A DNA stretch of 64,000 nt from the NCBI RefSeq assembly GCF_000143535.2, contig NC_037310.1, positions 2,108,001 through 2,172,000 on the forward strand, written 5' to 3'. Below, piece after piece: positions 25,501 to 36,368 of this stretch. Numbering within the stretch: position 1 is the first letter of the stretch; each line of letters begins with the position of its first letter. The DNA is from Botrytis cinerea B05.10. Its lineage: Eukaryota > Ascomycota > Leotiomycetes > Helotiales > Sclerotiniaceae. The notes beneath the pieces were generated by a model. It made no database searches and was not told the origin of the DNA. It saw only the letters and a program-made list of their open reading frames with translations. The translations under genes were made by a program, and so were the position numbers.

Positions 25501-27546
25501 CGGGGGTCAATGCTTCCGTTTCCCTTTTTTTTCTCACACGAGCCGGAGTCTTCCGACATTGATATTTTATTATACAAATGAAAGGAAGGCACAAGTCTCC
25601 TACACATTTCGCTTTCAAATACCTAAATGGATTTCATCCCTATTGCTTCTATTCATATATCTTAATGCGGCTGAAATATTGGGGAGCATGAGGAACACTT
25701 TATTGGGATAGTTTCACATGTATTGTTTGCTGGGCAGGACCCCCACGTTTCTTGGGCGCAGGTGAGGCTGTCTTGAGGAGAATGCGAAGTTGGGGATCAA
25801 ATCCTTGTACTGCATCAATGGATGAAATGAATTCTGGAAGGGAGACTTCCGAGTTGTAGGAAAAGCGAGAGATCAGAGAGGAACTCGAAGTATCGATAGG
25901 CTCTTGAATATTCGCGTCAACTGTCGATTATTCACCCATGCTTTTCCAAAAATTCGGATCAATACCATCCATCATGCCTCACGACACCCCCCCATCTGTC
26001 TTTCTCTCAACTCGTTTGAGTGCAACTCATGCAAGTGCCTCTTATCACTTCTTTCAAGTCGCAGACTCCATTGTTTCCTGTATACCTATCAGCGGGTCTG
26101 CTCCCATTTTCTCTTATCCAACTCTTGTTCTCCACACAGTCTCTTACACCATCTTCCTATCACGTCTCCTTAGTGTGATAAATATCACACAATCGCTATT
26201 CTCATTTATTTGTTTTTTAAAAAGAGAAGAATCGTTTCTTCTGCTCTACTGGCAATGCGGTTCTGCCAGGTTAGGGATAGTCGATTTGGATCAATTCGTA
26301 TGTTTTCAATATGAATCTCTCAGGCTTACTAGCAAATTGGAGCTAAGCTGCCTATTCCGAAGGAACTCTGTCTCGAATCTCGTATTGCGTTCCACGAGGG
26401 TCAAGATTCATCCAGAATGAGCTGCTTAGGTTAGAATATTGCCGCCACAAGTCTATCTGTTGATCATAAGTTGATCGAGAAACGCAAGTAGTTGTTTCCG
26501 TTGTGGGAAGGTTGTTCCTTTCAAACCGTCGAGAAACATAGATGAGTGAAGACAAAAGCGAAGCTAGGTCGAAAACTGTAGCCTGCACCACTTGAGTCAC
26601 AGTAGTCACTTGCTCTCTGCAGTTGCATGCAAGACTGGATGCTACTAGCTGAGCACAGTACCATATATGTGTTCTCGGTTGATGCCGGTGTCTCCTTATC
26701 CTCAAGAAAACCTTCTCTGGACGTTGGAAGTACCACGGTACCAGAATCCTCACGGTAATCTAGGGGCATGCGTGTCTAAGCAATTCACACCGCCCGTGTA
26801 ACTCGAATTGTTTATAGTGTCCGAGTACAAATTATTGCAAGAAATTCTCTATTGCAGGTGAGGTGACTGATAAAATTGGTAGAAATCTAGAAACATTTTC
26901 TTGGTTGAGAATACTATGGAAAGGGGTTTTTTTAGACTTCAAAGAAGAGACATCGAAGGCAAGTGTACATGTAGCTCAACACTTACTGACACCAGTAATT
27001 TCTATGTACCGTCTTCCAACCTCAAAACCTGACCAATAAAAACTGCTTCAAGACAATAGCTTCAAGTCATAATGACCGGCATATGCCGAGGTTTCACAGT
27101 GCTGACTAAATATATGCACACTCGCATGAACAATCAACGACGTACGACCCCAGACCCAACCCCTCATTTGTTTTCGGTGAAGCAACGAGATACATTCTAA
27201 TATAGGTAGGACGATTGTTTAGATTTGTCAGCCTTTCGCATATTGTCCAATTCTATCCAGGGGGGTCGAAGAATAGTCGATGTATATTGGCTCAACAAGC
27301 TGAAGGCTCTCAGGATATGTTGGTGTGGTAGTACTGTGTAGTCAGTCGCTCACTCTACATATCGGTATTGCGAAGCTGATGTCATGATTCAAGCGTTGGC
27401 TCTGAAATATGACATAGACTACGTTGTGGGCTCCGTCACGATATATTGCCGTCTTTACTGAGTATTACATCTCCACTATCCCAGCTGCCAGCTACGATTC
27501 CACCTCACTTCTCATGATATAGTTCATTTGAAAGTGAGTCCTAAAC
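22566..27546. other. Gene-poor spacer, about 5 kb
   Basis: No gene could be supported. Open frames (for example 22590-22943 -, 24441-24800 +, 26352-26753 -) show no recognised motif and no joinable exon structure. The right end should contain the promoter of the 2OG oxygenase at 27547, the left end that of the ammonium transporter. AT content looks higher than in the genes. Confidence 0.5.
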
Positions 27547-28789
27547 ATGTCATCTAGTCCCACCTCCGCAATTCCCATTATCGACTTTGCTCCCTTCCTA
27601 CATCCCACCTCTCCAACATCCCGTCTCGAAACTGCGAAAGCCCTCGTCAATGCTTGCCGTCATTTCGGTTTTGTATACATCATAAACCATGATGTCCCTT
27701 CCTCGTTACTTGAAGAAGCTTTTGGAATCACGAAACAGCTTTTCGATCTTTCACACGAGGCAAAAATGCAAGCGCCACATCCACCTGGTATGAGTGTTCA
27801 CAGAGGATACTCGTATCCGGGCTTGGAGAAGGTATATCAGGTTATTGGTGACAATACTGAGTTGGGGGAGAAGATGAGGGGTGTGAAGAACTGTAAAGTG
27901 AGTTTATGGGGCTGTTCGGGAGGTTGTTCTATTTTCCGATCTTAGCATATCGCGAGACAACTATGAAGACGCTAGATCGAATTGGTATTTTATTATGCTA
28001 GACTAACGACACGCTCACAGGAAAGTTACGAAATCGGCTCCGAGGAAAATCCCTCCCAGCCAAATATCTGGCTCCCGGAATCTACACTCCCGAATTTCCA
28101 CTCCTTCATGCAATCCTTCTACCACCGTCTATCGACGACCGCTCAAATGATTCTCCTAGCCCTGGGTACAGGACTAGAGCTTCACAGCCCCTCCTTACTT
28201 GCGGACTTCCATTCCGGACATACCAATCAACTACGACTCCTCCACTATCCTCCCATCCCCGCTTCTGAAATCGAAACCGGACTTGCGGTGAGACTACCAG
28301 CCCACACCGATTTTGGAACTATTACTCTAGTATTTCAAGATGAGTGTGGAGGATTGGAAATCGAGCATCCGAAGAAACCCGGTGAATTTATCAGGGCGGA
28401 CCCAGTTAAGGATGCTATTGTGATGAATATAGGTGATCTGCTTATGAGGTGGACTAATGGTATTTCAACCCTTCAATTTTTTTTTCACTCCATTTCCTAT
28501 ACTCAGCGTATGATTTGTAATTGCCAGCATATTAACCCATACAGATGATCTCAAATCCTCACTCCATCGCGTACAACTCCCTCCATCAACCTCTCGCTAC
28601 ACAATCACCGAGGAAGGAGAAAGAATGACACAAGCGCGTTATTCGATCCCATATTTCTGCGGACCGGATACAGATAAATCGATAGAAGTTCTCGAGGTAT
28701 GTGTAAAGGAGGGAGAGAAGAAGAAGTACGAACCAATTGTGGTAGGAGAATATTTCAAAATGAGAAGCGCATTCGCGTATCAGAGTTAG
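27547..28789 (+). CDS. 2-oxoglutarate/Fe(II)-dependent oxygenase (IPNS/flavanone-hydroxylase-like)
   Basis: Non-heme iron oxygenase of the DIOX_N plus 2OG-FeII_Oxy type, probably cytosolic; the substrate cannot be deduced. Exons 27547-27897, 28021-28459 and 28545-28789 splice to 344 residues. The N-terminal domain starts IPIIDFAPF and includes the NHDVP segment. The double-stranded beta-helix core carries the iron ligands His212 and Asp214 (AHTDFG) and His271 (LHRVQLP). Arg295 in RYSIPYF is the RxS arginine that binds the 2OG carboxylate. All four key residues are present, so the enzyme should be active. Members of this fungal group act in secondary metabolism or detoxification. A decayed P450 lies 0.8 kb downstream on the other strand, the only neighbour of similar character. 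Confidence 0.93.
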
Positions 28790-29591
28790 GTTGAGGTATG
28801 AGAATTTTGAGTGGGAGATCAGGAAATAAGGGTAAGAGGATGGACGAATTCTGATTTTCTACAGTTGTCAAAGGTTGATCGATTGGTGTTGTTTGACAAA
28901 CCGTGAGACAGACATGATGGCATTGCTTGTTTTGCTTGCCACTGCCAGTTAACCTTAAAATCAAAGCTATAAAAAGTCGAGCGATAGATGCTTGTAGTTC
29001 TAGCACATTCCTTCTCGTCTGAATAAATCCCAAAATTTAGTCATGCTTAGACTGAATGTGTTTGTTTTCATATCAGCCCCCAGGAGAAGTTTCGGATGCA
29101 ACGCTTTAATCTCTAATACGTTTACCACTTTGTCTTTCGGTATTTGGGCCATCATACGCGAAGTAACGCGGTCTAGTCTCAGAAGCTCGAGATATTGCCT
29201 TATGAAATCAACTTTAGACGCCCGCCAGGCGACCTGCATTGCATACCAAAAGAGTGTGCCTTTCCGCGAGATCGAGATGATAAAAGAAATGCCCTGCTCG
29301 ACTTTGTAATTATATACCTCGCGTTCCACCACGGCTGATATGATAGCGCGATACTGATTCACCAATAACAGATGTCTGCATTTTCAAATGAAGGATTGCG
29401 ACATATTTTCCACTTGTGAGTATGTATTCAAGCGTGAGAAACTCGGAACCCAGGATTTGTGGTGCCGAGATGAATATGTGGTTTTGCATTCAAAATGCAG
29501 ATCCAGATCGTAATCTTATCTACTTGCTTTAGCTAGAAGCTGCGTACAGGCGTCTATCAGCAGCTGAGACGAATCCAAGCGCAATATGATA
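28790..29591. other. Spacer between 2OG oxygenase and P450 relic
   Basis: It contains an unassigned 121-codon frame on the minus strand (29000-29365) with fairly protein-like composition but no recognised motif. It could be another relic, a distal exon or a chance frame. Nothing else was seen. Confidence 0.35.
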
Positions 29592-30482
29592 TTATGGTGT
29601 TCGCTTCTGGAATTGAATTATCGGCACCTCCCTACTCACGACGTAGGCATCTTTCAACTGATATAAATTTCGATTCATTCTTCCCGATCTAAAGCCTAGA
29701 GATCCTTCGCCTGTAGTGTCACCATCTGGCTTCTTGAGATCTATACGATACATTATCCTAGCGATTAGAATAGACGTTTTCAACATAGTCGATTTTTGAC
29801 CTGCACAATTAGACGCTCCACAGGAGAATGGATAAAGGGCAGAGTTGGCCTTGGTGACATCCTCGAAATTTACGCCTTATACCTCGTTCGCAATTCATGT
29901 CTCATGTCTGAAGACACTAGGACCTTGGAACTATTCCTCGTTGTAGGTAATTGACCACCCAGAAGTGCCGACAACCATGTCTTCAGAATAAAAGGCCCAT
30001 CAACCATCAAGCCACCTAACGTCACTACGCGGCTCAATTCTTTGAGTCCCGTAGACGCCATGTGTAAATTTCCATTAAGACATGCTCAAAAATATTGACA
30101 CAAGGAGAGCTTAGACCCAGACAAAATATCCTCGAGTGATAAGAACGTGGATTAAATCTCGTTTGTGGGTTTCTCGCAAGGAAGATGATTGTGAGCAATA
30201 TAGAAGAAGAAAGCAGATAAAGTCACTAACGACGTGTCAGATCAAGCACTTATTAGCATTTGAGTCTCTCCTCTCTAATTAAGCGATGGATAGGGTGGCT
30301 TGCTGGTCTCTTCATCTCGAGCATTGAACAGGTAATGAAACGTATCTCGGTGAATGTCTTGTCCTTTGGATCCTCTATCTCGCAAGCTCTCTTCATCTTT
30401 TACTCAGTACATTTACCTCGGGCTCTATTATTATGAGTGATCTCCCGAAACATAGATCTCCCATGAGATCAAAGATGGTTAG
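29592..30482 (-). pseudogene. Cytochrome P450 pseudogene, 5'-truncated
   Basis: Disabled remains of a fungal P450 monooxygenase, read leftwards. In order one sees TIFDLMGDLCFG (near 30480-30440), a FHYLFNARD segment (about 30340), the I-helix DTSLVTLSAFFFYIA (about 30240-30195), a SRVV..GGLMVDG stretch before the meander (about 30030-29995), and the haem-cysteine loop FSCGASNCAG, which fits FxxGxxxCxG (about 29810). It ends in a C-terminal QLKDAYV segment near 29650. Breaks: a stop directly before the I-helix motif (30242-30244), one after it (30152-30154), an apparent one-base loss near 29985, then stops at 29931-29933 and 29895-29897 in the shifted frame. The N-terminal half was not found upstream. 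At least one stop fits a CGA-to-TGA transition. Identity as a P450 is firm; the family is unknown. Confidence 0.9.
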
Positions 30483-33400
30483 ATTGATAGATCGAGTTTC
30501 TAAGGTCGATAAATAAGGAAGGAATGGGAAGATGGAAAGACAATTTTACTTACGATTCAGAGCAATAGGACTTCATTCTAACGCTGGCCATGCACAGCAA
30601 TCAGCGTCAATAGACAAAATTGACACAAACCTCTCCAGACGACAAACATAAGCAAAATACAGTTTGAAAATCGAAACAAACGAAACAATCCATATTTTCA
30701 ACTGCCGAGAAATCTCAAACAACAGATTTCATAATCCGTATCTGCTCCTATAAGTCTACTCGATGAATGCAATGCATCCATCACCACCACATCAGCCGAC
30801 TACCCAACCAATCGCCATCCTTACACCAGCCTGCACCTTCCCGCCGCATACTTGCATGCACCCATGCACTCATGCACCCACCTTCCACATTCACCAATAT
30901 GTTGCATATCGTAAGATCTGGAACATTTTTACTACTGCAAAGACTAGCATTCATCGACCGAGTTTATCCATCCAATTACACTTCTCGGAGAGGTGAATAC
31001 AAACACTCTAGCCCCAGACTTCTCGCTTGAAGGTTTTCGGATAGTCCGATAGTTGTTGTCCTATTTGATGGATTGATACACTCGGATAAATACATGAATA
31101 TATGTATAGAATTTGCCATGAATATTTGGATGAGAAAAGCCACGGCGACGGAAGGCAAAAATCAGACGTGCAACAAAGGGGTTGGGAGAGATTTTTGGTC
31201 GGGTTAGAGCGATGAGATGTGCAGCAATTTGTTTTGATCGGATCGGATAATGAGAAGATGAGATGTGAGGGAGGGCGTGATCATGTGAGTGTGATCTTTT
31301 CATTTCAACATTTGTCTGTATCTTGACGGTACATTTTAGTGCATTGCAACAAGTCGTCTAGTGACGACAAGATGAATTGTCCTGATTTGTATGCATATTG
31401 AAATGCTTTTCGTTTTACATTTCTATTGTTTCAGGGCATATTATACGATATTACAAATATCCCTCCCAGCTTATGCCTACTTAGATTTAAAAGCCTTATA
31501 TATGTCAATCGTTTGTATTGGTTTCCATGGGCAATGAAGATCTACTTGGAATATTTTGATAAGCGGAAATCGACGAGTGTCATCTAAGACGCAAGAAAGT
31601 TACACTAACTGGCAAACTGATTTGTGAACTTGGTGGGAAATCAGTACAAAATAATGAAATTTACTAGGAGTCCTTTGCTCACAAAGATGCAACGACGAAT
31701 CGGAGGTTGTGTTTGGTTCCTAGGCAGTGTTTAGGTAAAGTGCATATATCCTCACTAGTATTAATAAGAAATCGTTTCATATTCTCATTATGGGACTTTC
31801 AAACGATAAGAAAGTCTCCTTACCTCTAGGAAAAGCCAAAAATATAGGGAAAGCATGATACCTTTTTTTTTTTTTTTTTTTTTTTTTTTCAATTTTTTTT
31901 TCAATCGAGCTAAGATTTATGTTTGAATTTAGATATTGTTTGTCCTTGCATCAAAACTTGGAGCAATGGAGAAGCAACGCTCTGGGATGACAAGTCGCAG
32001 AAGATTTCTGTCTAGATTATGAAGAATTTTTACGTTCTAACGTCACCGTCATGGAGATATAAAGCCCTATGATCATATAGCTCGAAGAGCTTCCTACGAA
32101 GCACCAGCGTTAAAGCAATACAGTTTTCCAACCGGACGTTCGCTGTAGATATATTTTCCCAATAAGTGTGCATGGCTCATTACCGTAGGAATACTTCCAA
32201 TTGCCAGTACACAAACGATGCTTTAACAAAGAAAAGCGGGTACTTAACTAAGTACTCTCCATACTAGAAGCGACGGAGAAATGTATCCAACCATTCTTGG
32301 GGTATGAGAGATGAATTATCTTTCAAAGCTCAAGGAATTAAATGACTAAATCGCATACAAGTGGTTTCCTCGTCGACAACACTTGTTGGCGCTACTGGCC
32401 ACTGTCATCAACAAAATAAAATTTTCAAACCACTACAGACATTCCATAGGGTATATCCACACTGCGTGCTCCTTGGTCCACACCCTCAATCACTTCAATT
32501 TCATCTCATACAACTCGCCACTCCCAGCTCCCAATCACAATATCTCGACCGAAACCCTCTAACGAGCAAAAAGTGCACAGGCGATTCAGAGACCTCCTAG
32601 AACCCCATCTCTCACCACACTACCCCAAGTGTATTTTCAATGTGCAGACACTATCAGATAATTATATCCTCGCACAAGCATGCATGAGAAACAAATCTAG
32701 AAACCCCATAACCACCGCTGTGACATCAACACATACAGATACACGTCACGCAGACCACTCCAATGCCATTGATCTAGCTCTCGAACAACTAGCCATGTCA
32801 CCATCCCCAACCAGCCTTTCTAGCCAGCGCACTTTCCGATTTTACAGCACTGAACTGCAGCCAGCTCAAGAGTGTATGGATGACTTGCAGGAATCTCGTG
32901 TAACGTTACACCCCATCAATGCAAGCAGGCAAGTAAGCAAGTAATGAATAGCATGCCCATTTTCACAGAACCCCAAAGTCTAAGAGCACATTCACTAACC
33001 TCTAGCAACTCGCCATCGCCAATTCCATCCATCCATCCAGAACCACGCTCTCCAACCACTCTAGCACATTCACGTCCTCGTACGATGCGCCCAAACACCG
33101 TGGCGAACACATACGAAAAAGCGGTTCTGGAGTCCAGGGTCTTGACGTACTCACACATTCCCAACCCATCATTCCCGGGCCTCGAACACGAGCCGGCGAG
33201 CAGAACACGAAAAGGTTCTCGATGCATCATTCGCGATACGCGATTCACGGCCCGCTTGATAATCCGGAAGGAATGGCTTGGCTCGCAACGACCATGCAGC
33301 GTAATCACATAACGTAAGTTTTGCATGCGCATTTCGTATATCGGTACAGGCGAGCACACTTCAGCTGTCCCAAATTTTGCCAAGCCCTACCCGAAAAATC

Positions 33401-33705
33401 CACCTTGGATGACATCCGGAACAGCCCCGCTGCAGATATACGAAGATGGTGGCATTCTCATTGGCCGTGGCCGATTCCCGCCATTCAGGCTGTTTTAGCT
33501 GAAGAATTTTCGATCTTCGTGTTGTCAATGTACCCCTCTGTCAGCATATCCACTTACAGACTATGATGTTCATGAATTCTGTAGATCAGGAACTACTTCA
33601 TGTACTACTAATACTCGTCTACTTTCTCCATTGCTAAACCAATCTAACAACGTTCATTCAACCAAAGGAATAATTAATCTCACCCAAACTCTCAAAGATA
33701 TCAAA
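30483..33705. other. Gene-poor spacer, about 3.2 kb
   Basis: No gene supported. A near-continuous T27 run lies at 31863-31889. Frames around 32573-33383 exist on both strands but are Ser/Pro/His/Arg-rich mirror images without recognisable motifs. The missing 5' half of the P450 was looked for here and not recognised. Confidence 0.5.
31863..31889 (+). repeat. Poly-T tract (T27)
   Basis: Homopolymer run followed shortly by a second short T run (about 31893-31901). It could be the A-tail end of a minus-strand retroposed sequence, but no such element was recognised beside it. Confidence 0.85.
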
Positions 33706-34475
33706 ATGTTAACAAAATTCACCGCCCCCCTGGTATTCCTCTTCCTACGCACAGCCATATGCACGCCCCTTACCTCTCATCTCCAAGCACGGCAATCCGT
33801 CACCCCACCCCCAGAGTGCGACGTCATACCTACCTGGGAAGTGACAGAATTCTCCTGGTTTAATTCCACGCATAATTTAGATTGCGTTCACCAGGTAAAC
33901 GTTCGTAAGTACCTACTTATCTACTTATCATTCCCATACTCCTTCCCAATTCCATCCCTATGAAACCCCAGCTAAGAGCCTCTCCAGCCGAAGTATGTGT
34001 CAACTCCACCGCCAACGGCCTCGTAGGCTGTGACGGCAATCTCGGTCCCTGCGACGAATGTGGCTTGAACGGCTGCCTCACCGGTCTTCCCCTGCAGCCT
34101 GCTGGCTTCGGCCCTCCAGACGACATTAAAATCGGCATTAACACTCCTAGCGACTACAATCGATGTGAGCAAACTAACCCAGCTGGATTTCGCCGCTACG
34201 ACGTCGGCGATGGAGTTGTCTTCTGTGCAGGAGTGGCGTATCGAGTTTCCTTCATCGGAGATAGCAATCCCACCAGTGACGGTTCGCCAAATAAGGGAAC
34301 GCTTTATTATGAACCGAACCATCAGTGGGCTTGTACGAATGGAAGCGTTATTCAAGGGTCTGGGAGTGTAGAGTTTGAACTTGATTGTTCATATGATTCG
34401 GGCAGTAATGCAACTTGTGTTATCCCTGAGGGGAACAATGTTGTTATTCCCCTCCTATCTTATACGATCATTTAG
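33706..34475 (+). CDS. Small secreted cysteine-rich protein
   Basis: Unrecognised secreted protein of 228 residues. The ATG at 33706 opens a clear signal peptide (MLTKFTAPLVFLFLRTAIC) followed by a possible Kex2-like site (LQAR before QS). The best intron is 33905-33987 (donor GTAAGT, acceptor TCCAG), joining HQVNV to PEVCVNST; the alternative GTAAAC donor at 33895 with an acceptor at 33971 also keeps the frame and gives 230 residues. The mature part holds about a dozen cysteines, several Asn-x-Ser/Thr sequons (FNSTHN, VNSTAN, TNGS, SNAT) and ends hydrophobic (VIPLLSYTII). No enzyme motif is seen. Such proteins in plant-associated fungi are often apoplastic effectors or cell-surface proteins; that is inference. 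It converges on the phosphomannomutase gene. Confidence 0.75.
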
Positions 34476-34711
34476 ATAATTAGCTTATGAAATTGGGTTT
34501 CCCAATAAGAGGAAAATAGTCAATATCGTGTCGAATATATAGTCTAAAGATTATCAATCCACCCCGTGTTAGCCTGCAAAAATGCTTTCGTGTTCGCAAG
34601 AGGTAATTAATCATCGGATATCAAAATCGGGGGTGCAATAGATGAATATGAAATTTGTCCTATTTCTCCTTTAAATTAATATCTATATTCTTTGCAGCAA
34701 ATGCCATATAC

Positions 34712-35647
34712 CTAAAGGTCAAAAAGCTGTCTAATATCTCTCATGGTATCATCTGGATTCTTCACACTGTGACCAATTGTCCTGGGGTCCTCGTAAATCT
34801 CGTAGTCGTTTCCTCCCTTGTATGTCTTATCTCCAAAGAAATGAATAGTGGTGTATTCAATACCGCCTGGGCGCTTTGCGTCATTCTCAAGATGTTGGAG
34901 ACAGTATGTCTTATCCCAGCCAGTAGGGAAGACATCGAAAGAAATTTGACCACCGATGGAGTAACTGCGTCGCAACCTATTAGCCTAGCCCATCAATAAT
35001 TTTCCAAGCGATCAAGAATACTCACGTCAAGTCCAGACCAGTGAACTTTTCCTTCAATGCCTCGATGAATTTCTCTCTGATATGATGTTCCTTATCATAG
35101 ACCTCATACTCATTTCTCTCCACAACACTCGCATTTCTACCAATTGGGCTAACATTGATCATGCCATTTCTGAACTCGATAAATGTTCCTCTCTTCACTG
35201 GAATATCCAAATCCGCAACATAATGCAAGATAAATCTGACCAACTCTTTGTACTGAGACTCCCCAATCCATTTGATGAAGCTATTCGATTGAAGAGGAAC
35301 ACCGCTCTTGAAAGCTGTAAGACCGTTTTCGGCGAAGCAGAAATCGAAGATGGAGGTAACGGGGATCTCAGCAGTGCCGAGTTGTTCTTGTTGCTTGGCC
35401 ATGTCGCTGCCACCTACATAACCGATGGCGCATTTTTGGCGGAGAGCGGCAAGAAGATTGAGCATTTCTGCGGAGGCAGACTATAGTTTGAATTGTTAGC
35501 GGAGACATAGTGAAAGGTGTTGGGAGTTTGGGAGAAACATACCAGCCGCGCAGGAGAGAGAGTTCCATCAACATCGAAAAGACAGATGGTGTTTTTGACA
35601 GGTCGCTCTGCGAGAGGGGGGAAACTGGCAATTACGGCGTCTGTCAT
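34712..35647 (-). CDS. SEC53: Phosphomannomutase (Sec53/PMM family)
   Basis: Interconverts mannose-6-phosphate and mannose-1-phosphate in the cytosol, feeding GDP-mannose for N-glycosylation, O-mannosylation and GPI anchors. Exons 35647-35543, 35480-35026 and 34964-34712 splice in frame to 270 residues, near the 254 of yeast Sec53. The HAD-type motif FDVDGTLS gives the nucleophile Asp25 and acid/base Asp27. Also visible are [13 protein letters not shown], the substrate-binding [19 protein letters not shown] and the C-terminal [19 protein letters not shown]. All expected eukaryotic PMM motifs are present. The gene is single-copy and essential in yeast. Its product supplies the same glycan pathway as the GH47 mannosidase at 50.6-52.9 kb, although there is no sign of co-regulation. 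Confidence 0.97.
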
Positions 35648-36368
35648 CTTGAAATGGTGTGTTTGAAGGTAAAATTAAAAATTGAACGAGAGAATTTAAA
35701 TTGGAAGGAAGTGAAGGATTGAGTTTGGAAAGTTGACACTTTGGCGGTCTGGCTGTTTTACTAGAAGGGGGAATGAGGGGCATAGTCCGACAGGGATGAA
35801 AGCTGATTAAGATGTTGATCTAGCGAGAACCCTTGGCTCCACTACTCGAGTATCATTATCATCTACTATCGTTTGATCTACACGAGTAGACATTCTCGAG
35901 GCATACAAAGATCACAACTTAATTGGACACAGACTGGAGAGATCTTGTGAATATATTCTCCGACACTCAAGATTTTATTCCAGTGAATACAATACGGTGC
36001 AAAAGCCATCCTGTCGTCCCCACCCAGTGATCTCATCAATCTGTCTACAGGGAATACATACACCTCTCAATATACTTCTCAAAAGACCATAATTTCATTC
36101 CAAGTATATCTGGCTGGCACTCATAGGTTAGTTCATGGCATTAGAAGCAGGCATACACAGAAGTGTATTCTATAGGACTGTGTTATTCAGCTACCCAACT
36201 ACTCTCTCTTGGTATGCTGCCACATCAACGAAGAAGGCAGTCCAACAAATATATATCAAGATTGCAATCATTACGAGAGTGTTTCGTCAACTGCACCGCG
36301 TTTCTGATACCTCTCTTGCCTATTGCACAGTCGCATACCGATCCAATCCTTCCTCTTCCTCTTCCTCA
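35648..36368. other. Intergenic, PMM promoter and WW-PhoD 3' region
   Basis: The 0.7 kb between the PMM start and the WW-PhoD stop. Both genes are on the minus strand, so the left part is the PMM upstream region. No further gene was seen; open frames here are short shadows. Confidence 0.6.

Noticed and set aside
26352..26769. Minus-strand frames with a hydrophobic segment
   Set aside because: One weak hydrophobic stretch and no recognised motif; start and neighbouring exons could not be defined.
29000..29365. 121-codon minus-strand frame
   Set aside because: Protein-like composition but no family, and no clear link to the P450 relic upstream; it is noted only within the spacer entry.
31863..31901. 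T-run as a sign of a retroelement tail
   Set aside because: No reverse transcriptase, long terminal repeat or target-site duplication was seen near it.
32573..33383. Overlapping frames of 120-155 codons on both strands
   Set aside because: The frames mirror each other on opposite strands, show no domain, and neither has convincing exon partners.
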